A DNA stretch of 64,000 bases from Riptortus pedestris (lineage: Eukaryota; Arthropoda; Insecta; Hemiptera; Alydidae). Position 1 is the stretch's first letter. Every line of letters starts with the position of its first letter. The stretch spans positions 131,675,001-131,739,000 of the forward strand of contig CM032228.1 of NCBI GenBank assembly GCA_019009955.1. Direction: 5' to 3'. A program made the translations under genes and the position numbers. Below, in pieces: positions 31,342 to 43,218 of the stretch. The notes under the pieces are model-generated. The model saw only the letters and a program-made list of their open reading frames with translations. It was not told where the DNA came from and did no database searches.

Positions 31342-33099
31342 ACTTAATGGTTTAACAAGATACTTGTCGGTTTAAACAAGTGATCATAACATATTGTTGT
31401 TGATGTTTGTCAGACTACCCGAGTATGTTCTACAACACCCATATTACAAACCTAATATACTGTACACAGCGTTGTCCTGTCATCTGGACTGCCCTCTAAC
31501 AGCTCTATATATTATTCTCAGGTATCATTCCTCCCAGATCATCAGGGTCTACCAGTTTTCCATTGTGGGATTCATATATAACTGCCAGTTTAATGCCCTT
31601 TTTGTATACTATTTATCTTTGGTCTTTGAGTCTTTGGTATCTGATCAGGCAACTATTTTAGCTTTCATATCTGCTTTCATGATATCCGGGCTGTTACTTA
31701 ATCGTGGTACGAATAGAAAGCGTGAGCACTCCCCATGTTCTCTACCCGTCCAGGGTTCTCACATATGATTCTTGCTCTATGATTAACTTATTTTGAGATA
31801 TAAATCTTCCGGTGCTCATGCAAACGGCCCTTTCAATTGATGTTTGGCAGGCCTTGAAGGCGTAGAAAGGAAATAGCTACTGGATGCACTATAGCCTGAT
31901 GGAATGCTTATCAGATTGACTAGAAGGCAACTGCAAGGCACTTTCGATAAGGTGAAGATGGCGCGTCTCAAGTCATTAAGTACAATAGGCTTAAGACCCA
32001 TTGTAGCCTATACTGTACGAGAATAACTTTACCCCGGAATTGGCAGTTTAAAAGATAAATAATATGTTGGTAACACCATATACATAGACTAACACAGTAA
32101 ATGCTGTATGTTGAAAATGTGTTAATCAGTGCTTGAAGTATAGCAACATTTGAAGATGTTACATGAGCAGCGGAAGATGCACGGCTCGCAATAACTATGG
32201 TGTTGACTAAGTATATGAGAACCTCATACGCATAGGTTGGGGGCAGGCCCTGTCGAATTGGGGAGCTCACGTTTCATAGGTGTAACATGTTTGTCTTTTT
32301 TACAAAGCTAATGTTATCGTTGAGTCAATGGCAAAAGCGACGACAAGGTGGCTCACTTTTTTGTTTTTTCCTTACGTAAGAAAGCATTTAAATACCTCAC
32401 TAGACAGTACAGACTACTTACATGTCACAATTTTTGACGGAGCACGGTGGGACGAGTTGTGTTCAAATACAAAATATTTAATCCTTCAAATTGCCCAAGA
32501 AAGAAGCAATTGCAACTAAAATGCATCCTAGAGTTAAACTCTCATCAACGAGCATACCATTAACAAATAAACAGCCTTAAGGCAAAAAATATTTTTCTAG
32601 CAATAGCATATAAAATGGTTCTCTCGAACCAATTGAATGAGGGAGGCACAATTTAAGAAGCTTAAATGACAATCAAATTGATAATTGTTTTTCTTTATCG
32701 TTTTATATAATTTCATAGTAATTTGAAATTAGTTAAAATTGTACTATAATCTATTTACAAATGCATGGTATATAAAAATGTCCAAATACTTTTAGAAAAT
32801 TCCTGTAGGGTTGCTTTGGGGTTGAGTGACTAGCGTTCTCGAATACGGTACTAGTGGTCCGAGGATTGCGTACGATTTTTTTTTAGTTGTGCTCTTACCG
32901 GGCTTCGGGAATGCCACAAGATTTGAATTAACGAAGCTAATGAAAGCCGATTGTCATACGGATTCATGGGCTGTTGAGCCAAAGTTATTTATTTGTTTCA
33001 ACACTCGCAAACAACACAACACAACTAACACTCATGTATCTTCAATTTCAATTTTCTTCACTCTTTGCGGTTCATTGAAAATGAATTATGGAAATCTAT
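30867..33099. other. Unannotated stretch with weak coding-like patches
   Basis: It includes a TA tract at 31299-31339. On the minus strand near 31535-31625 a frame reads IKLAVIYESHNGKLVDPDD, and on the plus strand near 31890-32010 a frame reads IRLTRRQLQGTFDKVKMARL. Both look mildly protein-like and are bounded by stops. I do not recognise either; decayed retroelement is the likeliest source. The 124-codon frame at 31394-31768 is antisense to the first patch. Confidence 0.3.
32820..32960 (+). mobile_element. Possible tRNA-derived SINE head
   Basis: GTTGAGTGACTAGCG resembles an A box, and GGTCCGAGGATTGCG, about 35 bases on, resembles a B box. No second copy was found in the window, so this is a weak call. 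Confidence 0.25.
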
Positions 33100-33775
33100 A
33101 ATGCTTGAAATCGAACCATGTAGGAGTTTAGAAACTGCCTAAAATATACAATGGCACTTCTCAGCGTCATTATAAGACGGGTTAAAACATTTTATAACTC
33201 ATCTTGTTGATTTGTGATTTACTACAATACTTGTTTCATACACTTTAGTTAATATCATTTATTGAGATTTTTTTTCTTTTTAAGCCATCAGTAAAATCCA
33301 GCTTCTACTCTGATTTGTCGTTAAGCTATTATATATTACGCCGCTATCACCAATTATCTCATGTTTCACTTCAATTTAATGTTTTGATTACAATGGGAGT
33401 TATAAAGAATTTGTAGTTTTTAATATAATGTGAATATAGATTTCACTTCTGTAATCACAGTTGTTATTTGATCGATACCGAGCTCAATAACTAAAATTTT
33501 CGTGTAAATAAAAAACTCACTTAATACCTTCATTTCATACAACGATGTTTTAGGGAAATGGGGAAATATGTAAAGTTTTAATCTTCCAGTTAGAATTCGA
33601 TACAATGAAATATATTATGAGGTCATCCTTATCTTTAAAATTATTTCTGAAATTTTCGTTTTATAAATATTGATGTAACTTAAATGTTACCAGAGTTATT
33701 TTTGTTTTATTTGGTTTCAGCCCTCGGTTAACTCCCTACCCCTACTATTTGAAGCTATCAGGTCTGCATATAAAT
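33100..33775 (+). mobile_element. HINE-like repeat, heavily decayed interior
   Basis: AATCGAACCATGTAGGAGTTT, CATCTTGTTGATTTGTGATTT, a TTCAGCC-CCTC block and CCCTACCCCTACT follow the module order of better copies, with many changes. Neither end is present. Confidence 0.45.
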
Positions 33776-34502
33776 GTCACTTAAATTCCAAGTACGTTTT
33801 ATGTAGGAACCTTATTAAGAGATAATAAACATGTAACCCTCTCTCAATCAAAATTACAAATCGTTTAACGTTCATTCACAATTTGTTCTTGAACACTGCA
33901 CTATCGACTTTCACTCCGCTTTCCACCAACTTCGTGTAATTTTTTAACACCACATTACCGACTTTCATTTTATTAAACAGTCGGCATGGTGTACTTTGAG
34001 GTAGCCTAGTCGAAAGTATTTGTCTTCAAATCCTAAGTTACAACAGGTGGATTCTCCCGCACAGAGGGCCACGTCAAGTCTTCATGTAACTTAAGGCTTA
34101 AATACATTTGAATAGGCTATCAAAGATAACGAAACATGTCCAGTGTTATATAAAGTGGAGTGTATGACCTTCTCTGAGTATATACTTCACATACTAAGTG
34201 ATAAATGCAGATTGTAACGTGAGACGACGTAATCAGTTTGTCAACAAGTATATCATAATACAAGTGCCACGAATTAAGTGTTAACTAGCTACGTTCGCCT
34301 TATTTATCTACAATATTTGAATTATTGTAAAAAAAATCCTCTTGACACGTGGCAATCCAATAGAAATAAATTAATATTTACTAGGAGGAATGATTCGCAT
34401 TCGCTAACTCCTTGTTAGTCTCTAAACATTTAAGCTAACCTTATTTCAGTATGTTTTATAAAACTAATAATTTGTATTATTATTAGCGTCAACGTTTTTC
34501 TA
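33776..34502. other. Unannotated stretch
   Basis: No gene or repeat is recognised. Confidence 0.55.
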
Positions 34503-34775
34503 ATATGGCAAATTGGGACGGGTTATTTACAGGTTACCGTCCTTTCCTAGCCAGGGTGGGACTAGGCTTTTATTTAATAAGCTCGTCACTATAGAAATTC
34601 ATATTGTCTATGCGAGAATCTAACTCGCCACCCAGGATTATGAATTTATTTAGTGACGTACTTATTAAATAAAATCCCTAGTCCCACCCTGGGTAGAAGA
34701 GAGTTGTCTCCTGTAGACCGGTCCCAATCAGCCGAAAAGCACAAAGTGGTCGTAAATAAATAACTTCGATGATAT
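34503..34775. mobile_element. Two SINE copies head to head
   Basis: The left half (34503-34595) reads on the minus strand and the right half (34640-34775) on the plus strand. Each contains ATTTAATAAG/CTTATTAAAT, CTAGTCCCACCCTGG and the TACAGG/CCTGTA block. They form a large inverted repeat with arms of about 90 bp around a spacer holding ACTCGCCACCCAGG, part of the tRNA-like head of the right copy. Its tail is GTCGTAAATAAATAA. Confidence 0.75.
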
Positions 34776-36148
34776 AATTACTAATATAAAAAAATACATA
34801 TGCCAAAAAAATAATTCTGGTATCAGTCCAAAAAACATCACTTCCTATGACATGGGAGATGAAAGAAAGGGCTGGGAAAAGCTAGGACATAGGCATATGC
34901 AAGGATCAGAATTCAAATTCAGACACAAAGTTATCGTGAAATGACGCTTATTATAATTAGTGATTTACACTTTGTCGATCGAACCAATAATAAAAAATAT
35001 GGCGAACAAAGTTTTGATTTCATAAACCAACCTATTATAATAGTTCTTATAATGCAGGATAAAAAACATAGCCTATTTAGAAGATTCTACGATGTCAAGT
35101 GTTTTGGATGTTTTAATGTAAATAAACTTTTTTCGCATATGGTGTGAACAGTAAAATTATAATAGACTACTTATAATTTTTAGTAATGGAATTCACATCT
35201 CGTTGATCTGTGCTAGATAACTAATTTAGGAGGAATGAAGTTATATACTTCTCCATTTACTCCGTATATGGGGCGTAAAATATTGCCTACAGAGGTAAAT
35301 CAAAATGAAGATCACGAAGCTTATTTCTAATCCTGGTGATAAATTTAATCATTTGGAGATTCCAATTAAAATATTTTAATTGTTCCAACGGTTCGTTTCA
35401 CTTAATGTAATGTTTGTAGGCAATGCATTTAATCTTGAGACTCATATTCCTTAAAAGAGAACCTAGTAAAGTATTGAAAATTACTTTTTTTATTTCTGTT
35501 ATTTCTGAGGTTATGAGGAATTGGCTTATTTTTAAATAATTCTGATTATCTAAAAAAAGAAAGTTCAAAATTGTCTTTATTCCAAACAGTATCTTTGCAC
35601 CCTATGAAGTTAAAAAAAAAAAAGACATTTTAAAAACAAGTTTGTGCATTGAAAAATAAAGCATTAATTCAATACATTTCATTGAGTAAATTTCAATCTA
35701 AGTTAGAGCAGCATTCTATAGAGTAGCGATGTTAATTAATTAATAACCTGTTTATACAGTAAATAATTACATTCCTCAGTTTTGCAAACAATTGAAGTGT
35801 TCATCTGCCATCATACATGCCTATATTTTACATGTATATTTTTAGTATACAGTGATTGGGACTAATCTACTTATCCAACTTCTACGACACTCAGTAGTAG
35901 CGGGAGTGCGGAAACACCAATAAGCAAACACGTGAGCACGAGCGTGCACACATAAATAAATACACGCACACACTTTTGTTAAAAAAGTAGCCAGGTAGAA
36001 GAAGCATTTCGCCGTCACTAATATTCCAAGAAAATTCTTCATTTTTAATACTTCTGACATCAACGGATCTAGTAATTAAGGGATAATTATTTAAAAATAT
36101 CTTCGTGGACTATCACAGTCCATGTCATGATTATCGAGGTATTCTCTT
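34776..36148. other. Unannotated AT-rich stretch
   Basis: Nothing is recognised. Open frames of 68 and 73 codons have no family signature. Confidence 0.6.
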
Positions 36149-36311
36149 ATTGGTCATGCCATGTTTTTTTTATAATCCGTGTTTCATTAGTATTGCTGCT
36201 TCCTCAGTGTAACAATCTCAGAAGTTAGGACTCCCAAATTGTTGCCTTGAAGAAGCCGGTTGCATAACTAGCGAAACATTAACGTAAAAAACACAATGAC
36301 ATGGTCAATAA
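36149..36311 (+). mobile_element. Penelope-like terminal-repeat remnant
   Basis: TTATTGGTCATGCCAT at the left and ATGACATGGTCAATAAC at the right are imperfect inverted copies. Inside lies a hammerhead-like core. The layout matches a single Penelope-like terminal repeat with no coding part. Confidence 0.4.
36245..36280 (+). ncRNA. Hammerhead-like core
   Basis: TTGAAGA, helix GCCGGTT/AACTAGC with loop GCAT, then GAAACATTAACG. The first box has U for C at its first base; helix II has one mismatch and one G-U pair. It resembles the cores of the complete element at 20856-20886, which also end AGCGAAACRTT. Confidence 0.45.
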
Positions 36312-38265
36312 CATAAAACCTCTATAAACAGTATGTTAGTTTTATTATGGTATTGATTGCCCTGGATGATACAAATGTAAATATGCTCAATATAATAGCC
36401 AACACTAGGTTTTGAATTTTCATGTACTTATGTTTATATTATTATTTCATCATATCAGTAATTGAGGCCCACGGAAGTGATGCATATTAACTTACTTTTG
36501 GTAAAATGTAATGCACGATTAAAGACATACTGAAGAAAATTCTTTAAAAGGAAAATTACATCGTTTTAAAGAGAGTTTATTTCATAAGAATGATTTTTTT
36601 ATTATTTAATTTTCTTAATTAACGGGTATTTACTCCTAAAGGAGTGGTTCAAACATACTAAACTAGTAGGGAAATAATTTTTCTAGTGAATGCTATTTTT
36701 ATGAGAAACGTTTAACTTCCGAGTCCCTCTACTGTTAGCATTATTATTGATTAGCTTAGTATATAACACACATAATGCTAAACTTAATTTTACTTGACAA
36801 GAAATACACCTAGTGTTTAACATTTAATATATTTGTAGTTATTGGCACGACTCGTTCTGTTGCAATGGTAGAATGTGGGTAACATTCTGCATCAAAAGTA
36901 GTACACGCATTAACTTGAAAATTGTTCTTAATAGTACTTGTCTTAGACGAAAATTCAGAAATTATATTTTTCTCAAAGGGGTAGTAATGACTACAATTTT
37001 GTACATTGCCCTAGATTAGCACTTTGAAGAGAAGGCATGTGTTGTTAAATGATAGATTTACTTGCTGGCATGAGTAATACGACTATTTTATCTTCATATA
37101 ATGGCAATTTGATTCATCATTTAAAACTGTTTTGGATTTCAGATAGTATAATGTATTCCACATATTAATATTGGCCGCATATTAGCCTGATCGCAATATG
37201 ATAGGCCAGGCGGCCTTGTGCGCTAAAGCTGCTCTCCGAATCCTCAAATAGCTTCGCTCTAAAATATTATGCAGCCAGAATAATAAACTGTCATATATAC
37301 CTCTAAAGCTAAAGAATATTGTAAAATCTTAGTATATAGCAAATAACATGTGCAAAGATAACAGAATTAAATTTTTAACTGAACTGTTAATAGAAATCCA
37401 AAGCTATCTAAAAGCATCTTGTCTTGTCAAAACTAACTTTAAGCTTCGAAAAAGAAAAGAAATGTAAAACTTTAATAAGCGAATTTAAGCAGTAATTAGT
37501 ATTTATTCATGAACCTTTATCATTTATCTAAACGCATGCTTCAGGATAGCTGAGTATTTCATTTTTACCAGTTCTATTTATTTCTGTCATGTGGTAGCTT
37601 CTTAAGACTTTCTAAATAAGGAATATATCATAGCACATCCAATTTTTTTTTTAAAATAGGAAGAAAAGTATTGAAAAAAGTTTTGATCCCTCAAAATAAT
37701 ATAAATGGTATTTTATTCATTATTATAGCTTATAGGGGAGTAAGAAATTCAATGTTTATAACACAGAAAATTTTAAAGTAGGGTATCTAATAATAGAGTG
37801 TTGTAATATTACCTTCATGAACTACAAGCATAATTTTTTTTTTTTTAAACCATAAATTCTCATTCATGTTTTATGTGATTTTTTCAATGAGAGATACGGC
37901 AAAGAATGAAATTTAAAAAGTAAAATAAACTTTTTTCTCTTTTATTAGTTATCGTAGAGGAAAAATAATAATAATTTAAATTTTAAAAAGTTTTAATGAA
38001 AATTAGAATCCAAACATTTAAAACGGTGCACTAAAACTATAAGCACTTTAATGGATATAGATATGTTTTAATATTAGATCTGCTTATTCTATATTAGTAT
38101 AATGAAGAAAAACAATATATAAAAGAAAAAAACATACAATAGAAGATAAAATATATTAAACTTATAGTTAAAATTAGAATTATTATAGTAGTAATATTAG
38201 AAGCAGAGACATAAAATACATTAGGCATATCAAAAACTGGGTTGGATCCACCAGTATGCAATTAA
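36312..38265. other. Unannotated, very AT-rich stretch
   Basis: No member of the window's repeat families and no coding signal is seen. Confidence 0.65.
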
Positions 38266-38365
38266 TACCTTTTGGTAGATGCCAGCATTACTAGCTGATC
38301 GTGGAGTACAGTTAGCTACATGTACTCGACGGTCAGCCAGTTAGGAAGGCATCTATCGACAGGTA
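38266..38365. mobile_element. TA-flanked foldback (MITE candidate), copy B
   Basis: Ends TACC...GGTA with outer arms around TTGGTAGATGCC and GGCATCTATCGA. An inner hairpin CTGATCGTGGAGTACA/TGTACTCGACGGTCAG is nearly perfect. The inner right arm (TGTACTCGACGRTCAGCCAG) is also in copy A at 15030-15186, where it has no partner. Confidence 0.6.
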
Positions 38366-39452
38366 TAACAATATTAAAATGCATTTAGTAGTTTATTAAT
38401 AGCTCGACATTTTTATACCATTGTCAGAACTTAAAATATAACGTATCTTAGTAAAATGATATAATTGAAAATTAACGAATACTGAATTTAAAAGACCTAG
38501 TGGTTTTACAAGAAAGGTTCGAGAAAAATTTAGAAGTGGAAAAACCATGTATGGACACCATAATATGAAGATGTCCGGCCTTCCTATTACTTCAAAGAAT
38601 CGTGCTAGACTATTTTGCTAGGAAAACAAAATAGCCTCTAATAGAATTTAATTTACTTTTTATTCCCATAAACAGGTTCTGAACGCTACCAAATAGTACA
38701 TAGCATTCTGCTACATAAAATACAGAATTGTAGCTTATTCATTTATATCATTAACCAAGTATCAGCTTACTAAGAAGTATTTCAAAAATAAGATAATTTC
38801 AAACACTAGTGTAATGGATTCAATTTTGATTTAAAGATGCACCGTATTTTATGAAATTCATAAAAAATTAAGTTTAAACTATAAAGTGACCCCCAAGTAT
38901 ATTTCAATATCCAATGAAATAATGGATAAGTGATATTATGAAAAGAAATTCATTAGAGGAAAAAGAAATTCTTCAAAATATAACTAAAAACCGTACAGTT
39001 TTGAGCAAAATGTATGGATTATTTTGAAATAAAGCCATCACCATTGAAAGTAGATTAATTTTCAGAAAGAAAAAATGTCCAATAAAGAAAATGATTGTAG
39101 ATCAAGTTTTATAATAATGAAACTATGACTAACTTATTTGACAAACGTAGTGAAATGTAAATATCCCTTTTTTTATCCTCTGTTTATTAAACTGAGATTA
39201 ATCATTATCTATCTATTTAACTAACATCTATAAATTGAGAGGACTGTATATCGTTAATAATTGTGTATGTCTCTTATCAAGATTCAGAGGATGAATAGAA
39301 AGAACCCTGCAATGCCCGTCTGACCAAAACACACGATAATATACCAATGTATTTATTCTAAATTGTTGTAGAACAAATTAAATACTCAGTTAGGCAAGGA
39401 AGACTACAAGAAACCAACAATCAAGCAGCGACTTGACCAATGGTAATAATAT
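38366..39452. other. Unannotated AT-rich stretch
   Basis: No feature is recognised. Confidence 0.6.
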
Positions 39453-39471
39453 TCAAACTGTAGAGCTTACT

Positions 39472-39760
39472 TTGCTGGAGGGTTGACCACAAAGAGATGC
39501 CGAGAACTTGAGAACAATAGTTAATTCACAGCCATATAATGTATAAACATGGTCAAACTCGGATCCAAAAAGATTGACTATTGGAGCACCAAACACTCCT
39601 CTAAAACGCCCCCTCCTTAGATTGAGAGCTAACTGTGGGTCAAACCATTTCCTGGTTGTGACTAGGTACCAGGAGATACTGCTGCTGGGGGAATTCTGTG
39701 AGTCTTCCGGCAGGGGAAAGGCCATCCTTTCTTGGACTGATAAGTTCTCAGGCTAATCTA
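39472..39760 (-). other. Possible coding exon, unrecognised
   Basis: A minus-strand frame is open from about 39750 to a GTAAGC donor-like site after CAGCAAA at 39472-39480. It reads KWFDPQLALNLRRGRFRG and GAPIVNLFGSEFDHVYTLY in its middle. The patch is less AT-rich than its surroundings and a pyrimidine-rich tract lies upstream. I recognise no family, and the opposite strand is also open for 60 codons, so a decayed retroelement is as likely as an exon. Confidence 0.2.
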
Positions 39761-40960
39761 TAAAAAATATTGGCAAAGAAAAACTCCAATGTCAGTGCCA
39801 ACAATGAAGCGATAACAACCTTTGAGTGCGGGAGTTACAGATTGTGATTCAAAAGGTACTGGGTCAGAAAAAGTGATGAAATGATGTTGTAAATGATATC
39901 GTGCATTTAATCCAATCAAATAGAAAAGGTCGAAATAAGTAAAATCGACAAATAGTATTATTTAAATTTTGTTTTTTTTATTCTACACTACCGTTTGAGA
40001 AGGATATTGTTAGGAGGATGGATCCAGAAAGACCTGAGACATGTAGAATATAATAACAAATGCCCATAGAAGCTAGTTGTTGTTATTTAAATTTTCCTTT
40101 AACTTAATACTACTTATTGTTGGTTAACTTAAATTGTCAAGCTAAATATACATAACAGAAATGTACATCAGACTTACACTGCACATGGCGAGGATTTATT
40201 CATAGAAATAGTAGAAATATCGTGACATTAGCTGGAGCTGTGAAAGATCTAAGAGCTGAAAACAAGTTAGACCAAGAATGAGAACCTCTAAACAGAACCT
40301 GGTGATTGTTATCCTATAAAATATGGTAGTCTTACGTTAACCAATTGAAGCACGATTGTGTTACTAAATCCAAAATGGCCTCCGGTGTCAGATGAAATGC
40401 CTCAGAAAGAAATTTAAATCTATGAGAGTGCATAAGTGGAGGGTCAGAAACATCGCCTGATAAAATTATGTGGGAAGTCTGAAATTATCAGTGCTATTTG
40501 GAAGTGAACATTCCGCTCATTAGTAGAAAATTACATAGATCAAAATTTTTGTGTGGTCAACTCTGGATTTATACGAATGTTTTATGATAGAGTTACCCAA
40601 TGGCGTCGAAATATTCTTATTTTTGGAATACTTCTTGTGTGCCAAATGTATTAGTTGGCTTGTGACTAGTTAGAACAAAGTAGGTCTTTGAACTGTATAG
40701 CACGTTGAAACGTTTCCCTACGAACTAATTTGAATATCAACTGGTAGAATTTCTATTGTTATTCCGGAAGAGAAAGAACTCATGTTTACTTAGGAATCGA
40801 GAGCAGTGATAACGCATTTTAAAATTGGCTTAAATTTAAAGAGGAAAAATGATTTTGCAATGATCGTGGACTAGCCTGGAAATTTGCATTTAATTGTTTA
40901 CCTGTAATGCATTTGGATGAGCTATGATATTGGTAGTGAGTGTGTTCTGAGAGCATGCTG
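39761..40960. other. Unannotated AT-rich stretch
   Basis: No feature is recognised. Confidence 0.6.
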
Positions 40961-40969
40961 GTATGTGAT

Positions 40970-41104
40970 GAGTACTGGATGAGGCAGATGCTGAGAACAC
41001 CGAGGCTGCAGATCTTCAGAGGAAGCTTGAGCTTCTCAATAGCATCGTAGATCAGGAGGCAAGGCAAGAGCAAGCAAGGAGGCAGATGCAGTACTTCGGC
41101 CACT
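40970..41104 (+). other. Possible coding exon, unrecognised
   Basis: This is a GC-rich island in AT-rich DNA. One plus-strand frame reads AADLQRKLELLNSIVDQEAR and QEQARRQMQYFG, then meets a strong donor-like GTGAGT after GGCCACT at about 41104. The peptide is rich in E, Q, R and L, like a helical or coiled-coil segment. The minus strand is open over the same interval (131 codons, 40819-41214) with an acceptor-like CACTCACAG. I do not recognise either product. Confidence 0.25.
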
Positions 41105-41214
41105 GTGAGTAGCAATACTAAAATATTCCTTTCCCATTCCTTGTAGAGTCCATCCGACAGCCATGATATTAAAATAATAGAAATACAATTTAATGAGAAA
41201 TATATTATATTCAT

Positions 41215-43218
41215 AAATATAAAACAAATATAATATTAGCAGAAAGCATAGTAGACTGAAGGTATTCAGAATCTCACACTGTGCCACAAGGATATTTTTT
41301 TTTCTTTGGCGACAGTCTTTATTAAGTTCTATATTAATAATATATTCTACATTTTTTTATTATTTTTGATGTCAGCCTTCTATGCTATCTGGCAACACTG
41401 TATCTCCTCACTTTGTTGCTTATATTACTTTAAACTAATAAGAAATTGGTAGCCAAACTACAAGACAACAAAGATTATAATGTTTTGTTATTTCAAAGTG
41501 TAAATTAGTTTTATACATGGCTAATCGGAATTTTCCTGAAAGTCAAGGGCACTCAATAGATTGTTTAAAGATCAAGAGCTCTTTACCCTGCAAACAAGTA
41601 AAATTTGGTTAGAGAAAAAGTGTATTGCTCCCTTCATAAAAATTCTTCTACTTTCAACAAGCTATGTAATAACTTTTAAGAGTGTCAAATGGTTAGACTC
41701 AATAGAAGCCCAGAAGGCCTACGAAAAAATGAATGGAATGCAAAAGTTCAATTATCTATGATTCAATCCGTACTGCCGAGGAACGTTCATATTTAAAAGC
41801 TGTAGGCAGCCTGTTCCACAAGTCAAACTGAACAGTTTTCCGACCATCTTCTTAAGATCTTAACAATAATAGGCGATGGTTGGTTCCTCAATCAACACCA
41901 ATTAAAAATAACCCGATTAGCAACGTGGAGATGGAAGCAGATAGAGATCAGATTTTACATAGGACTTTTCCCTAGCAATGTTGCTATATTATGATATAAG
42001 AATCTTTTTTCAGAATATATAACATATAATCTTTTAGATTTGAAAATCACTGTCACAGAACAAGAACGTTTACTTTACTAATTACTTCAATGTAGCAAAT
42101 CCAATATACTTGAACATACTTCCGATACCCAAATCAAAAAAGTCCTCAAACCAATAATCACAGAACATTATTTTCAAAAGAGGCACTTTGTAGGATTTGA
42201 AAACAACCCATTTTTTTAACTTATTTGATTTCAGATGTCAACCCCCCATATTGAAACGTCGTGAACTCATGACCTAATGTATATATAAATTAATTATTGC
42301 TGTTAAAACTGGAGATGAATGTCGGGATTGTGTTCCAATGTATATACAAAATGCATATACTGAATATATTTGTTATATATGTCAATTCATTCTATAATTG
42401 TTCTTAAATGCAAAGAAATAAATTATAAAGTTATCTATGAATGAATTAGAGTTTAATTACCTTTGTTCCGCAATTTTGAAATTAACAAATGGAAATGTGG
42501 TTCGTACCTGCAGTAACCTTACTTAAGACGTAATAACTTTGGAGGGTACAAAATAATAGATTTAATACTTTTAATACAATAATACTCCTTTTCTCAAAAT
42601 ATATTTACTATTTCACATAAAATTCATGTGTGTAAAAGAAATTCAAGCATGGATTAAATTAAATTTTGAATTGGAGATACATTGCACATCCAGGGTTACC
42701 TGAAAGAAGACAACACCTAAAACAGTATCTATCCACTTTAGACATACTAAATATCAATTTTTGTTTTGGCAATTCTTTAGAGATAGTTTAGTAAAAAAAT
42801 GACAACGACCAAATACCATTTAATTGTTTGGAAAATGGGCAAAAAATATTATTTTAATTTTTTTTTATTGCCACTATTTAACCAACTCTTTTGATATGAG
42901 TTATTAACAATTTCTTTTTCCTATCAATGAAATTTGTTGTAACTACAATATAAACTTTTTTTTTTAGTTCAGATTTCCGTAAGCTGTCACTCAAGGCCAT
43001 AAATTTTCTTATTTTTATTTTCTCTTGGTTGTGCGGGATATGAATCAGGTTCACCAGGACACAGTTTTGTTGCTCCAATTAATTTTTAAAAACACTTATG
43101 CTTTCAGGAACTTACATTACATACTAACATTACTTATCATAATTAGAGCTACAAACAATAAATAAGGAATTTTTAAAAGTTTTTTTTTCTTTTTTTAAAA
43201 ATGTACCTAACTACTCAT
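41215..43218. other. Unannotated AT-rich stretch
   Basis: No gene or repeat is recognised. Short frames at 41561-41761 and 42878-43078 have no family signature. Confidence 0.6.
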
